In this document: positions 1 to 8,014 of the stretch, piece after piece
How the letters are laid out: each line of letters opens with the position of its first letter
How positions within the stretch are numbered: position 1 is the first letter of the stretch
Assembly: GCA_020832135.1 (NCBI GenBank)
Contig: JAFIFG010000101.1
Location: 16,656 to 80,655, forward strand
Reading direction: 5' to 3'
DNA: 64,000 nucleotides
Source: Clostridiaceae bacterium
Lineage (GTDB): Bacteria > Bacillota > Clostridia > Peptostreptococcales > Natronincolaceae
The notes under the pieces: model-generated
What the model saw: the letters and a program-made list of their open reading frames with translations, nothing else
What the model was told of the DNA's origin: nothing
Databases searched by the model: none
Made by a program: the position numbers and the translations under genes

Positions 1-1
1 A

Positions 2-334
2 AAATTAATAGAAGAAAGTCAAAACTTTATGGAAAACTTCGAGGACTATTACATCAAAGCAGTGGAAATGATGGGCTACACAAGAACTTGTTTGGCAAAC
101 TTCCCTGCACTAGACAGATTTAATTTGCAAGTGGAGTCAGAAATTAAGATGTTTAAAGTATTTCTAAGGGAATTAGAAAAACTAGAATTAGGAAATAAGT
201 TATTAGGTACCTTGGCACCACTTATACTAGACCATATGGCTAGAGAAGAATGCTATTACCTTATAAAACTAGCACAAGTGTCAGATATAAGGATGCCTGT
301 TTGTGACCCTACTAAGGAGCGAACGGAGGGCTAA
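2..334 (+). CDS. DUF2935 family protein, C-terminal part (truncated by window edge)
   Basis: The reading frame is open from base 2 and runs to a stop at 334, so this is the 3' end of a gene that begins outside the window. The residues (about 110) match the C-terminal helical half of DUF2935 proteins: a long amphipathic helical stretch, then a PLILDHMAREECYYL-type segment with the conserved DH and RE residues, typical of a hemerythrin-like helical bundle. The family is common in Bacilli and Clostridia and has no established function; metal binding by the His/Glu residues is inference. The Met at 29 is internal, not the start. A terminator-like hairpin follows. Confidence 0.75.
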   Translation, partial: KLIEESQNFMENFEDYYIKAVEMMGYTRTCLANFPALDRFNLQVESEIKMFKVFLRELEKLELGNKLLGTLAPLILDHMAREECYYLIKLAQVSDIRMPVCDPTKERTEG

Positions 335-348
335 ATATTAGAGATTTT

Positions 349-393
349 AAAAGTGGTTACTACTGAAATCAAGGTGTAGATGACCGCTTTTTT
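349..393 (+). terminator. Rho-independent terminator after DUF2935 gene
   Basis: AAAAGTGGT pairs, with one G-U pair, with ACCGCTTTT, and a T run follows. It separates the DUF2935 gene from the amidohydrolase. Confidence 0.55.
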
Positions 394-466
394 GTTTTTG
401 AAGGATTTTAAATATAAAAAAAGAATAGGTGAAATATAGTTATTAATCAAAAGAGGTGAAAATAAA

Positions 467-1273
467 ATGGAGAAAAAATTTAAAATTGCAGTAGTACAAA
501 TGAAATCAGAAATGAAGGATACTAAGTACAATTTAAAGAAAGCTATAGATTTTATAGAAAAAGCAAAAAATAAAGGAGCAGACATTGTATGTCTACCTGA
601 ACTTTTTTATTCAGGATATCATTTACATAGAGAAGAATTTTTAGCAGCGGCAGAAAAAGCAGATGGACATATGTATCAAGAGTTAAGTAAGGTTGCTAAA
701 GATAAAAATTTATATATTATAGGTGGTTACCCAGAAAAAACAGAGGTACCAGGTATTGTTTATAATTCTTCTTTAATGATTGACAATAACGGAAGTTTGG
801 TAGGAAATATGCGGAAGGTATATCTATGGGGAAAAGAAAAGCTTTCCTTTAGAGAAGGTAACAAATTTCCTGTATTTGACACACCTTTTGGTAGGATAGG
901 TATGCTTATCTGCTATGATATAGAATTTCCTGAACCACCTAGAATCATGGCTTTAAAAGGAGCGGAAATTATTCTGGCACCTTCGGTTTGGAGTAAGGAG
1001 GGAGAGAATAGATGGGACATTGATTTGCCGGCTGCGGCTCTCTATAATGTTCTTTTTACTGTAGGGATCAACACCATAGACAATGGTGCATGTGGTAAAA
1101 GTAAGATAGTAAATCCTAGAGGTGATGTAATAACGGAGGCATCTATAGATAAAGAAGAGATTATATATGCTAATATTGATTTAAATCACATTTTAAAGCA
1201 TAGAGCAAAGATCCCCTATATGAATGATTTTAAACCAGAAACATTTAATATAGATGCCATAAAAACTTTTTAA
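467..1273 (+). CDS. Carbon-nitrogen hydrolase (nitrilase superfamily amidase)
   Basis: The 268-residue protein has the full nitrilase-superfamily catalytic set: Glu45 in CLPELF, Lys116 in MRKVYL and Cys149 in LICYDIEFPE. Length is normal for this family of cytoplasmic amidases, which hydrolyse C-N bonds of amides or N-carbamoyl compounds through a Cys-acyl intermediate. ATG 467 follows AGAGGTGAAAATAAA. The exact substrate cannot be read from the sequence; omega-amidase-like or carbamoylputrescine amidase-like activity is possible. The stop overlaps the 3' end of the convergent hydrolase gene by 4 bases, and no terminator lies between them. Confidence 0.85.
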   Translation: MEKKFKIAVVQMKSEMKDTKYNLKKAIDFIEKAKNKGADIVCLPELFYSGYHLHREEFLAAAEKADGHMYQELSKVAKDKNLYIIGGYPEKTEVPGIVYNSSLMIDNNGSLVGNMRKVYLWGKEKLSFREGNKFPVFDTPFGRIGMLICYDIEFPEPPRIMALKGAEIILAPSVWSKEGENRWDIDLPAAALYNVLFTVGINTIDNGACGKSKIVNPRGDVITEASIDKEEIIYANIDLNHILKHRAKIPYMNDFKPETFNIDAIKTF

Positions 1274-2172
1274 AACCCAATCTCCATCAAAAACTCACCT
1301 ACTAAAGCATCATACTCTTCTTGATTATGCCAATAGGCTTTAACGTGACCTGCATTTGGAGCTAAATAAAGTTTTTTAGCTCCTTTTTTTATATTATACA
1401 TCTTTTTCGTCATATCATAGGGTATATAATCGTCCTGTAACCCATGAATGAAAAATATAGGAGTAGCTACCTCTTTAATAGATGCTACTGGAGAAACTTC
1501 TCCAAAATAAACACCTGTCCTTAACTTATTCATAAAGCTACATATATATATAAGAGGAAAGGCTGGTAATCTATAGTCTACCTTTAAACGAAACGTCAGA
1601 ATACCATAAAGGCTGTCGTAGGGGCAATCTGCTATATAAAAGGAGATCCTGGGATCAATAGCAGAATTTTGTAAAGCAGTGGCTGCTCCCATAGATTCAC
1701 CTAGTATGCCAATTTTTATGTCGTTGCCATATGTCTCGAAAAGCCAGTCACTACATGTCTTTAAATCATACTTTTCATAAAAGCCATAGGTAGTGGTATT
1801 TCCACCGCTTTTACCATGATTTCTGTGGTCATAGATTAAAATATTGTAGCCACGTTTTCTAAAAATTTTTATATATTTTATACATCCGTATAAGGTATAA
1901 GTTATACCATGACAGAGAATGATAGTATTTTTAGCTCCTTTAATGGGAAAATAAAGGCCATAAAGGTTGTAACCATAGGAGGATTTGATAACTACTTCTT
2001 CTTTGTATAGAGATTCTAAGTAAGTTTCGTCTAATCTCCCTGCCTCTGATTCTTTTTCATAGGTTTCTGCATGGGAAAGAGTTTGTGGATAAATAACTTT
2101 ATTAGAAAAATGAAAGCTTCCTAATAAAATGATACATAGAATGGTAAGAATAATAATGATAAAGACGTACAA
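1270..2172 (-). CDS. Membrane-anchored alpha/beta hydrolase
   Basis: The 300-residue protein starts with one hydrophobic segment (residues 3-20), suggesting an N-terminal anchor. The fold motifs are LCHG (oxyanion region), a YDHRNHGKSGG loop, the nucleophile elbow GESMG with Ser160, an acid in HGLQDD (Asp247/248) and His276 in NAGH. These make it a serine esterase/peptidase-like hydrolase of the type often annotated as prolyl oligopeptidase-family or Bem46-like. The start is TTG at 2172, chosen because AAGGAGG lies 9 bases upstream. It is divergent from the GIY-YIG gene. Substrate unknown. Confidence 0.85.
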   Translation of the reverse strand: MYVFIIIILTILCIILLGSFHFSNKVIYPQTLSHAETYEKESEAGRLDETYLESLYKEEVVIKSSYGYNLYGLYFPIKGAKNTIILCHGITYTLYGCIKYIKIFRKRGYNILIYDHRNHGKSGGNTTTYGFYEKYDLKTCSDWLFETYGNDIKIGILGESMGAATALQNSAIDPRISFYIADCPYDSLYGILTFRLKVDYRLPAFPLIYICSFMNKLRTGVYFGEVSPVASIKEVATPIFFIHGLQDDYIPYDMTKKMYNIKKGAKKLYLAPNAGHVKAYWHNQEEYDALVGEFLMEIGF

Positions 2173-2291
2173 GCTAATAACCTCCTTGTAAATTTACTAA
2201 TGATTAACAAAATAAGTATATGCAACATGTTATAATAAAACAATGTAAATAACAATAAAGTTGTGTAAAATAAACTTGGGGGTAAAGTTTT

Positions 2292-2531
2292 ATGAATTAT
2301 ACGTATATATTACAATGTGCAGACGATACACTTTATATTGGTTGGACTACTCATTTAGAAAACAGACTTAAAACCCATAACGAAGGAAAGGGAGCTAAGT
2401 ATACAAGAGGAAGACTTCCGGTGGAACTTATATATTGGGAGACTCATGAAACAAGGAGTGAAGCTCAAAAAAGAGAGGCAGCCCTTAGAAGGTTAAGTCG
2501 TAAGGAAAAACTATTGTTAATAAAAAAGTAA
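2292..2531 (+). CDS. GIY-YIG nuclease family protein (YhbQ/YazA-like)
   Basis: A 79-residue single-domain GIY-YIG protein. The motif appears as YTYIL followed by LYIGWT, then Arg25 in ENRLKTHN and Glu62 in AQKREAALRRL, the metal-binding glutamate. This matches the UPF0213/YhbQ group of stand-alone GIY-YIG proteins, thought to act on branched or damaged DNA; a biological role in this organism is inference. ATG 2292 follows GGGGGTAAAGTTTT, a slightly distant Shine-Dalgarno. Confidence 0.9.
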   Translation: MNYTYILQCADDTLYIGWTTHLENRLKTHNEGKGAKYTRGRLPVELIYWETHETRSEAQKREAALRRLSRKEKLLLIKK

Positions 2532-2670
2532 TGTTATCTAAACGAAAACTAATATTTTTTCAAAGTTTGTTATTACATGTTTTAAAATGGTAAATTCTGT
2601 GATATAATAAAAACGACACGAACATAAGTTCGAGACAGGTAATACACCCTAGAAGAAAGGACTAAAGTAT

Positions 2671-2829
2671 ATGACTAAAAAACAGTGTGAAATGGAAGAC
2701 TTAAGAAAAAAGTTAAATAAGACATTAGAAGAAAACAAAGGTGTTATTACTGAGGACGTCATTAAAATTAGTCAACAATTGGATAAGGTAATAGTTGAAA
2801 AAACAAAAAAACAAAAAAATAAAGACTAA
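2671..2829 (+). CDS. Spo0E-like aspartyl-phosphate phosphatase, short
   Basis: A 52-residue peptide (begins MTKKQCEMEDLRKKLNK). It has the Spo0E-family pattern: a helix with EDLRKKL, a connecting loop, then ISQQLDKVIV, where SQxLD is the signature that contacts the response regulator. Family members dephosphorylate Spo0A~P and delay sporulation. The C-terminus is a lysine-rich tail (KTKKQKNKD). ATG follows AGAAAGGACTAAAGTAT. It is monocistronic and ends directly at a terminator. Assignment rests on the motif and the size. Confidence 0.75.
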   Translation: MTKKQCEMEDLRKKLNKTLEENKGVITEDVIKISQQLDKVIVEKTKKQKNKD

Positions 2830-2834
2830 AACAA

Positions 2835-2864
2835 ACAAAAATCCTCTATCAGAGGATTTTTGTT
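2835..2864. terminator. Terminator shared by Spo0E-like gene and ferritin gene
   Basis: AAAATCCTCT / AGAGGATTTT with a 3-base loop, A-rich on one side and T-rich on the other, so it can work in both directions between convergent genes. Confidence 0.85.
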
Positions 2865-2881
2865 ATTAATGATTCATTATT

Positions 2882-3394
2882 TTATGCTTCACCAGCTGGT
2901 GGGGTAAAGGTTCTTTGTGCAAGCTCATTGTCTAGCATATAGATAGCATGGTTGTTTTCACCAATTCTTTTAAGTTTGTTAATAAGACCAGTCATTGTTG
3001 CCTCTTCTTCTACTTGCTCATCAATGAACCAGTTTAAGAAGCTAACACATGCATAATTCTTTTCTTGAACAGCGATATCCATCATTTCATTTATTCTACT
3101 TGTAACGAATCTTTCATGCTTTAAAGCAGCTGTAAATACATCCTCTAAAGAACTGAAATCATTTTGAGGATCTCCAAAACCTGAAATCTCAATTCTTCCA
3201 CCTGTTTCATCAATAAAGTTAAAGAATTTCATTGCATGGAATCTTTCTTCTTCAGCTTGTACTAAAAAGAAATTAGCAAACCCTTCTAAATCTTGATCTT
3301 TACAGTATCCTGCCATTGCTAAATAGTAGTTAGCGGATTCAAATTCGTATCTTAGTTGATCATTAAATTCTTTTAATAATTTTTCTGACATCAT
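2882..3394 (-). CDS. ftnA: Non-haem ferritin (iron storage)
   Basis: The 170-residue protein is the length of bacterial FtnA. All ferroxidase-centre residues are at the canonical numbers: Glu17, Glu50, His53, Glu94 and Gln127. It should form the 24-subunit cytoplasmic shell that oxidises Fe(II) with O2 or H2O2 and stores ferric mineral, which in an anaerobe also protects against oxidative stress. ATG 3394 follows GGAGGGATTACCT. A PerR/Fur-like palindrome lies about 85 bases upstream, consistent with peroxide- or iron-dependent control. Confidence 0.95.
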   Translation of the reverse strand: MMSEKLLKEFNDQLRYEFESANYYLAMAGYCKDQDLEGFANFFLVQAEEERFHAMKFFNFIDETGGRIEISGFGDPQNDFSSLEDVFTAALKHERFVTSRINEMMDIAVQEKNYACVSFLNWFIDEQVEEEATMTGLINKLKRIGENNHAIYMLDNELAQRTFTPPAGEA

Positions 3395-3717
3395 AGGTAA
3401 TCCCTCCTAAATTTTTAAAAATAAATTAATAAATAGTATCACTACTTAGCTAAATAACACTATTTATTATTATTCACTACAATCATTATAAAATATTGCC
3501 TAAATAATAACAACAATATCTTCTAAATCTACCAAAATTTATTTAAAAGCTTTATTTTACTATCTACTATATATTTACACCATATTGTAGAATTTAAACA
3601 AGCATTTAGTTATATTTATAACTTTCTTTTGTTTACAAAATAATATCCACAAGAGGTTTTTTAAAAACATCAAAAAAGTTATAATATACTTATGTACTAA
3701 ATACGAGGAGGAAAAAT
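3395..3717. other. Intergenic region between divergent ferritin and HAD genes
   Basis: These 323 bases are very AT-rich and hold the two divergent promoters. Apart from the PerR-like box and a TATAAT-like element near 3680 before the HAD gene, I see no gene or RNA structure. Confidence 0.6.
3477..3491 (-). promoter_or_regulatory. Candidate PerR/Fur-family box upstream of ferritin
   Basis: Read on the minus strand this is TTATAATGATTGTAG, matching 12 of 14 defined positions of the PerR consensus TTATAATNATTATAA. Its placement upstream of ferritin supports it. No regulator gene is in the window. Confidence 0.5.
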
Positions 3718-4593
3718 ATGAAGTATAAATTATTAGCAACGGATATGGATGGAACGTTATTAATGGATAATAAGGACTTATCTATTAAAAATATAACTTC
3801 ATTGCAAGAGGCCCATAAAAGAGGAATGGAAATAGCTATTTGTACTGGGAGACCTTATTCCAGTGTCAAATCCTATTTAAAACAATTAGGGATTCCCTGC
3901 TGGGTGATTACTAATAATGGTGCTGTTATTAGAAATAAAGAAAGAAAAATTATCTCTGTGACCTATATAAAACAGCAGGCATTAAGAGAGATTGTACAAG
4001 TATTAGAAGGAGGAGGGATCTATTATCATATATCCGATGAAAAATGTTCTTATATAAAAAATACTGCAGAAAGAATCCAACAACTTCAGGGTTTTATAGA
4101 AAAAACTAATTTGCCTAAATGGAAAGCATACCTCTTAGCCTTATGGGAGGTTAGATTTAGTGGCAATCATGGAAAAGTGGATTTTGTTGACTATGTAGAA
4201 AAAGGTAAAAAAGCCGCAAGTATTTTTATTTATACCAAGGATCAAAAAAAGCTAGAAATTATAAAGACACAGGTGCAGAAGATCAAAGAAATTGATGTTA
4301 CAAGTTCAGGGGTAGAGAATGTGGAGCTGCTAGATAAAGGTGCTACTAAGGGTGATGCTTTGAAGAGATTAACGGAGCTACTTAAGATTCAACAGCATGA
4401 AGTTATTGCAGTGGGTGATAATCTTAATGATCTATCTATGATAAAGTATGCAGGGTTAGGTGTAGCTATGGAAAATGCAGCTCAGGAGACAATTGAGGCA
4501 GCCGACTGGGTTACCAAAACAAACCAAGAACATGGCATAGCACATTTAATAGAAAAAGTTTTTACTGAATCAAAGGAAGAAATCAAGGTATAA
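3718..4593 (+). CDS. Cof-type HAD-superfamily phosphatase
   Basis: The 291-residue protein opens with TDMDGTLL (nucleophile Asp9, acid/base Asp11), has a C2-type cap, a conserved Lys region (LDKGATKGDAL) and motif IV GDNLNDLSMI. This is the Cof/YidA class of HAD hydrolases, which dephosphorylate sugar phosphates, FMN, PLP and similar metabolites. ATG follows ACGAGGAGGAAAAAT. Because the next operon may concern a vitamin (see there), a PLP or sugar-phosphate substrate is possible but only inferred. Confidence 0.88.
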   Translation: MKYKLLATDMDGTLLMDNKDLSIKNITSLQEAHKRGMEIAICTGRPYSSVKSYLKQLGIPCWVITNNGAVIRNKERKIISVTYIKQQALREIVQVLEGGGIYYHISDEKCSYIKNTAERIQQLQGFIEKTNLPKWKAYLLALWEVRFSGNHGKVDFVDYVEKGKKAASIFIYTKDQKKLEIIKTQVQKIKEIDVTSSGVENVELLDKGATKGDALKRLTELLKIQQHEVIAVGDNLNDLSMIKYAGLGVAMENAAQETIEAADWVTKTNQEHGIAHLIEKVFTESKEEIKV

Positions 4594-4612
4594 CAATAAT
4601 TTTAGACCCTCC

Positions 4613-4737
4613 TTTTTCAATAGATACAATTCTATGAATTGTATCTATTGAAAAAATATTGCATCTAACAAAAACATATTGTATCTATATTGAATCTATT
4701 ATATAATTATTGTAATGAATAAAATATGATACAATTC
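4613..4737 (+). promoter_or_regulatory. Operator array: 20-bp-arm palindrome plus ATTGNATCTA repeats at 20-bp spacing
   Basis: A perfect inverted repeat has 20-base arms (4613-4632 and 4636-4655) and a 3-base centre. Its right arm holds ATTGTATCTA at 4638. The same element recurs as ATTGCATCTA at 4658, ATTGTATCTA at 4678 and ATTGAATCTA at 4689, so the first three are exactly 20 bp apart. An inverted copy, GATACAATTC, lies at 4728-4737. The array overlaps the promoter of the ECF/aminotransferase operon, so it is best read as a multi-site operator. Confidence 0.75.
4679..4707 (+). promoter_or_regulatory. Sigma-A-type promoter of the ECF S component/aminotransferase operon
   Basis: TTGTAT (4679-4684), a 17-base spacer, and TATAAT (4702-4707). 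The third ATTGNATCTA repeat covers the -35 box and the fourth sits in the spacer. Confidence 0.7.
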
Positions 4738-4752
4738 AAGGAGGAGAATCAA

Positions 4753-5289
4753 ATGGAGGAAAAAGTAATTATTGATGCCAAGGGAAGTAATAAAACCAAG
4801 GATTTGGTGCTGACGGGACTATTGACAGCATTCGTATTTATTGCTACGTTTATTAATTTTCAACTACCTATATCTATTCATGGTGGATTAGTTCATCTAG
4901 GCACACCCATGCTGATTATAACATCTGTTGTATTTGGTGCTAAAAAGGGTGCTATAGCTGGAGCTTTTGGTATGGGTTTATTTGATTTATTCGGTGGATG
5001 GGTGGCATGGGCACCATTTACTTTTATTATTAGAGGTGTTATGGGTTGGGCAATTGGTACGTTAGCTAATGGAAAAGACAGAAATGGCAATAATACTCTA
5101 TGGAATATTGTAGCTATTGTAGTTAGTGGTATATGGATGATTGTTGGGTACTATATAGCAGAAGCTATTATTTATGGAAATTGGATCACTCCAATTACAT
5201 CTGTACCGGGAGATTCTATGCAAATTGTTTTGGGTATTCTTCTAGGCTTACCTATGATTACTGCTTTAAAGAAAACGAAAATACTGTAA
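4753..5289 (+). CDS. ECF transporter S component (substrate-binding membrane subunit)
   Basis: A 178-residue protein with about five or six hydrophobic segments and the layout of ECF S components: an N-terminal basic segment, a VLTGLLTAFVFIATF helix, then GGLVHLGTP and FGMGLFDLFGGW stretches like the riboflavin-type S family (pfam07155-like). S components bind a vitamin or metal and work with a shared EcfT/EcfAA' module encoded elsewhere. I start at ATG 4753, not the in-frame ATG at 4726, because AAGGAGGAGA precedes 4753. It is followed 24 bases later by a PLP-dependent aminotransferase and sits behind an elaborate operator array. Substrate not known; a B6 vitamer is a hypothesis from the partner. 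Confidence 0.8.
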   Translation: MEEKVIIDAKGSNKTKDLVLTGLLTAFVFIATFINFQLPISIHGGLVHLGTPMLIITSVVFGAKKGAIAGAFGMGLFDLFGGWVAWAPFTFIIRGVMGWAIGTLANGKDRNGNNTLWNIVAIVVSGIWMIVGYYIAEAIIYGNWITPITSVPGDSMQIVLGILLGLPMITALKKTKIL

Positions 5290-5313
5290 ATTTAATTATT
5301 GGGAGGGTGTAAA

Positions 5314-6447
5314 ATGAAAAAGTCTTTAATAATGACTCCTGGTCCCACTTATGTAAATGAAGGAGTTAGAGAAGCTTTAGCTAGTGAAATTACTAACCCT
5401 GATTTAGATCCGGCATTTTTTGACTATTACAATGAAACCTGTGGAAAAATTCAGCAGCTTTTGAACACTAAAAATGATGTGCTTATTTTAAGTGGTGAAG
5501 GTATCTTAGGATTAGAGGCTGCATGTGCTTCCTTAATAGAACCAGGAGATAAAGTATTAAGCATTGATAATGGTATTTTTGGTAATGGATTTGCTGATTT
5601 TGTAAAAATGTACGGTGGGGAAGTAGAACTTTTTAAATCTGATTATAGAAAAGCTATAGATGTAGAAGGATTAGAAAAATTTTTACAACAAAATAATAAT
5701 TTCAAAGTAGCTACTTTAGTGCACTGTGAAACTCCCTCTGGCATAACAAACCCTATAGATATTATATGTCCTATGTTAAAGAAATACGGTATTATCACTG
5801 TTGTAGATGCTGTATCTTCCATAGGGGGAGAACCATTGAAAACGGATGCATGGGGTATAGATATCGTATTGGGAGGATCACAAAAAGTGCTATCTGCTCC
5901 TCCAGGATTGACTTTACTTAGCATTAGTGAAGATGCTTGGGATAAAATCTTAAATAGGCAGACCCCTATAGCAGGTTATTATTGTAATCTTTCTATTTGG
6001 AAAAATTGGTATAAAGAAAAGTGGTTTCCATATACCCAGCCTATCAGTGATATTTATGGTCTAAGGGTGGCGGTTGAAAATATATTAGAAGATAAAGCAA
6101 TCCTGCAAAGACATGTAAAAATAGGTGAAGCCGTACGAGAAACATTTATTGAAGCTGGCTTAGAGTTATATCCTGTAGATGGATTTTCTAATACTGTTAC
6201 AACCGTAATGCTTCCAGATGGAATTGCATTTAAAGATATTTTTGATGAAATGCTAAATACTCATGCTGTTCTTATTGCTGGAGCCTTTGGATTTTTAAAG
6301 GATAAAGTAATACGAATAGGTCATATGGGGGAAAATTGCTACGAAGAAAAACTATACACTGCTTTAAAAGCACTAGATGCAACCTTCACAAAGTATGGTA
6401 TAGAGCTTAAAGGAGAATTACATAAATTGTTTCAAGAAAAGATGTAA
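5314..6447 (+). CDS. Class V PLP-dependent aminotransferase (alanine-glyoxylate / pyridoxamine-pyruvate aminotransferase-like)
   Basis: The 377-residue protein has MTPGPT at the N-terminus, VVDAVSSIGG with the PLP-ring Asp, and GGSQKVLSAPPG with the Schiff-base Lys191, the hallmarks of the fold-type I AGXT/PucG group. Members act on glyoxylate, serine, ureidoglycine or, in a few bacteria, pyridoxamine with pyruvate. ATG 5314 is chosen over TTG 5299 because GGGAGGGTG precedes it. Cotranscription with an ECF S component suggests it handles the imported compound or an amine derived from it. Substrate assignment is inference. Confidence 0.85.
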   Translation: MKKSLIMTPGPTYVNEGVREALASEITNPDLDPAFFDYYNETCGKIQQLLNTKNDVLILSGEGILGLEAACASLIEPGDKVLSIDNGIFGNGFADFVKMYGGEVELFKSDYRKAIDVEGLEKFLQQNNNFKVATLVHCETPSGITNPIDIICPMLKKYGIITVVDAVSSIGGEPLKTDAWGIDIVLGGSQKVLSAPPGLTLLSISEDAWDKILNRQTPIAGYYCNLSIWKNWYKEKWFPYTQPISDIYGLRVAVENILEDKAILQRHVKIGEAVRETFIEAGLELYPVDGFSNTVTTVMLPDGIAFKDIFDEMLNTHAVLIAGAFGFLKDKVIRIGHMGENCYEEKLYTALKALDATFTKYGIELKGELHKLFQEKM

Positions 6448-6452
6448 AATAA

Positions 6453-6483
6453 ATTTCAAAAAATTACATGAATTTTTTGAAAT
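6453..6483 (+). terminator. AT-rich hairpin, possible weak terminator
   Basis: ATTTCAAAAAATT / AATTTTTTGAAAT around a 5-base loop directly after the aminotransferase stop. It is nearly GC-free and has no clean T run, so termination strength is doubtful. Confidence 0.4.
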
Positions 6484-6487
6484 TATA

Positions 6488-6516
6488 TTGACATACTATA
6501 TTTTATACTTTATAAT
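6488..6516 (+). promoter_or_regulatory. Promoter of the asnA T-box leader
   Basis: Perfect TTGACA (6488-6493), 17-base spacer, perfect TATAAT (6511-6516). It places the transcript start near 6523. Confidence 0.85.
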
Positions 6517-6522
6517 TAATAA

Positions 6523-6820
6523 AAATTAAGAAATATTAAAAATATTAAAAACTATGAAGAGAAGAGTATATATAGGAAGTAGTTTTAGCGAGTTGGTGAT
6601 GGTGAGAGACCAATACGAAGCCTGTATAGAAAAACATCTCTGAGTTCCTAACCGAAATACGTAAGTAAAGTAGACTTAGGCGGAGCCAAACCGTTATCTT
6701 TTGGACAGTATCGAATACTATTATTCCGTACTGGTTAAGATGAGCAATACGCTAATTAAGGTGGTACCGCGGAGACAATGATGTCCTTCGTCCTTTTCAA
6801 TAGGATGAAGGGCTTTTTTT
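6523..6820 (+). promoter_or_regulatory. T-box riboswitch (tRNA-Asn-responsive leader) of asnA
   Basis: The leader has the AGTA/GA motifs of stem I, a GGCGGAGCC-type stem, the T-box sequence AAGGTGGTACCGCGG (6758-6772), and a terminator hairpin GTCCTTCGTCCT / AGGATGAAGG followed by seven T (6783-6820). Uncharged tRNA would pair with the T-box and favour read-through. Candidate specifier triplets in the stem I internal loop are AAC (6650-6652) or AAT (6656-6658), both Asn codons, which agrees with the downstream asnA. Confidence 0.92.
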
Positions 6821-6906
6821 AATTTCCTTAAAATAACATGGCCATGTTAATGCTGAAGGAAAAGATAAATTTATTGGTGAAGTACTTAATATAAGGAGGC
6901 TAAATA

Positions 6907-7962
6907 ATGGAAACTGTAAAAAAGGTAGTAATAATGGAGGAATATGAAACAAAAAACACATTAATGATACCAGAAGGCTATAAGCCAGCTTTAAATATTA
7001 GAGAAACAGAAGTTGCTATAAAACAAATAAAAGACTTTTTTGAAAGAAGGTTAGCAGAAGCATTAAATCTTACAAGGGTATCAGCACCGCTTTTTGTAAG
7101 ACCTGAAACAGGATTAAACGATAACTTAAATGGTGTGGAACGTCCTGTTACCTTTGGTGTAAAGGGGATAGGGGAGAAAAAAGTAGAAGTGGTACATTCC
7201 TTAGCAAAATGGAAGCGTATGGCTCTTCATAAATATGGGTTTGATCAAGGTGAAGGATTGTATACAGATATGGATGCCATTCGAAGAGATGAGGACCTAG
7301 ACAACTTACATTCTATTTATGTAGATCAATGGGATTGGGAAAAAATTATTAAAAAAGAGGATAGAACTGTAGATACACTAAAAACTATTGTTAAAAGTAT
7401 ATATCAGGTTTTTAAAGATACAGAAAAACATATGACAGGTTTATATGCTCATTTACAACCCTTTTTACCGGAGGAGATTACCTTCATTACAACCCAAGAA
7501 TTAGAGGATAAATATCCACATCTTACGGGAAAAGAAAGAGAAGATGCCATTGCAAAGGAAACAGGTGCTGTCTTTATTATGGAAATAGGAGATATACTAA
7601 AATCTGGCGAAAAACATGATGGAAGGGCACCAGACTATGATGATTGGAAACTAAACGGTGATATTATATTCTGGTATCCTGTATTAGATATGGCGGTTGA
7701 ACTATCCTCTATGGGGATTAGAGTAGATGAAGAAGCTCTAGAAAGACAATTGTCATTAGCAGGGTGTGAAGAGCGTAAAAAATTAGAATTTCATCGTCTG
7801 ATTTTAGAAAAAAAGCTACCTTATACGGTAGGTGGTGGCATAGGTCAATCAAGAATTTGTATGTTCTTCTTAGGGAAAGCCCATGTAGGAGAAGTACAAT
7901 CAGCTATATGGCCACAGGAAATGATAGATGCATGTGAAGAAGCACAGATCAACTTATTATAA
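6907..7962 (+). CDS. asnA: Aspartate--ammonia ligase (asparagine synthetase A)
   Basis: The 351-residue protein matches AsnA along its length, including [25 protein letters not shown], the class II synthetase-like [11 protein letters not shown] motif and the C-terminal GGGIGQSR motif. It makes asparagine from aspartate, ammonia and ATP in the cytoplasm. ATG 6907 follows AAGGAGGCTAAATA. The N-terminus is a little longer than usual ([16 protein letters not shown]). Expression is set by the T-box upstream. Confidence 0.97.
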   Translation: METVKKVVIMEEYETKNTLMIPEGYKPALNIRETEVAIKQIKDFFERRLAEALNLTRVSAPLFVRPETGLNDNLNGVERPVTFGVKGIGEKKVEVVHSLAKWKRMALHKYGFDQGEGLYTDMDAIRRDEDLDNLHSIYVDQWDWEKIIKKEDRTVDTLKTIVKSIYQVFKDTEKHMTGLYAHLQPFLPEEITFITTQELEDKYPHLTGKEREDAIAKETGAVFIMEIGDILKSGEKHDGRAPDYDDWKLNGDIIFWYPVLDMAVELSSMGIRVDEEALERQLSLAGCEERKKLEFHRLILEKKLPYTVGGGIGQSRICMFFLGKAHVGEVQSAIWPQEMIDACEEAQINLL

Positions 7963-7963
7963 A

Positions 7964-8006
7964 ACATGAGAAAAGGGACCTGCATATACGGGTCCTATTT
8001 CTCATG
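7964..8006. terminator. Bidirectional terminator between asnA and the TPR protein gene
   Basis: CATGAGAAAAGGGACC / GGTCCTATTTCTCATG, a long stem with one mismatch, between convergent genes. Confidence 0.8.
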
Positions 8007-8014
8007 GTAAATTT

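Noticed and set aside
4613..4655. Palindrome after the HAD gene as an ordinary terminator
   Set aside because: No T run follows on either strand after the stem, and the arm sequence recurs as repeats in the next promoter, so an operator is more likely.
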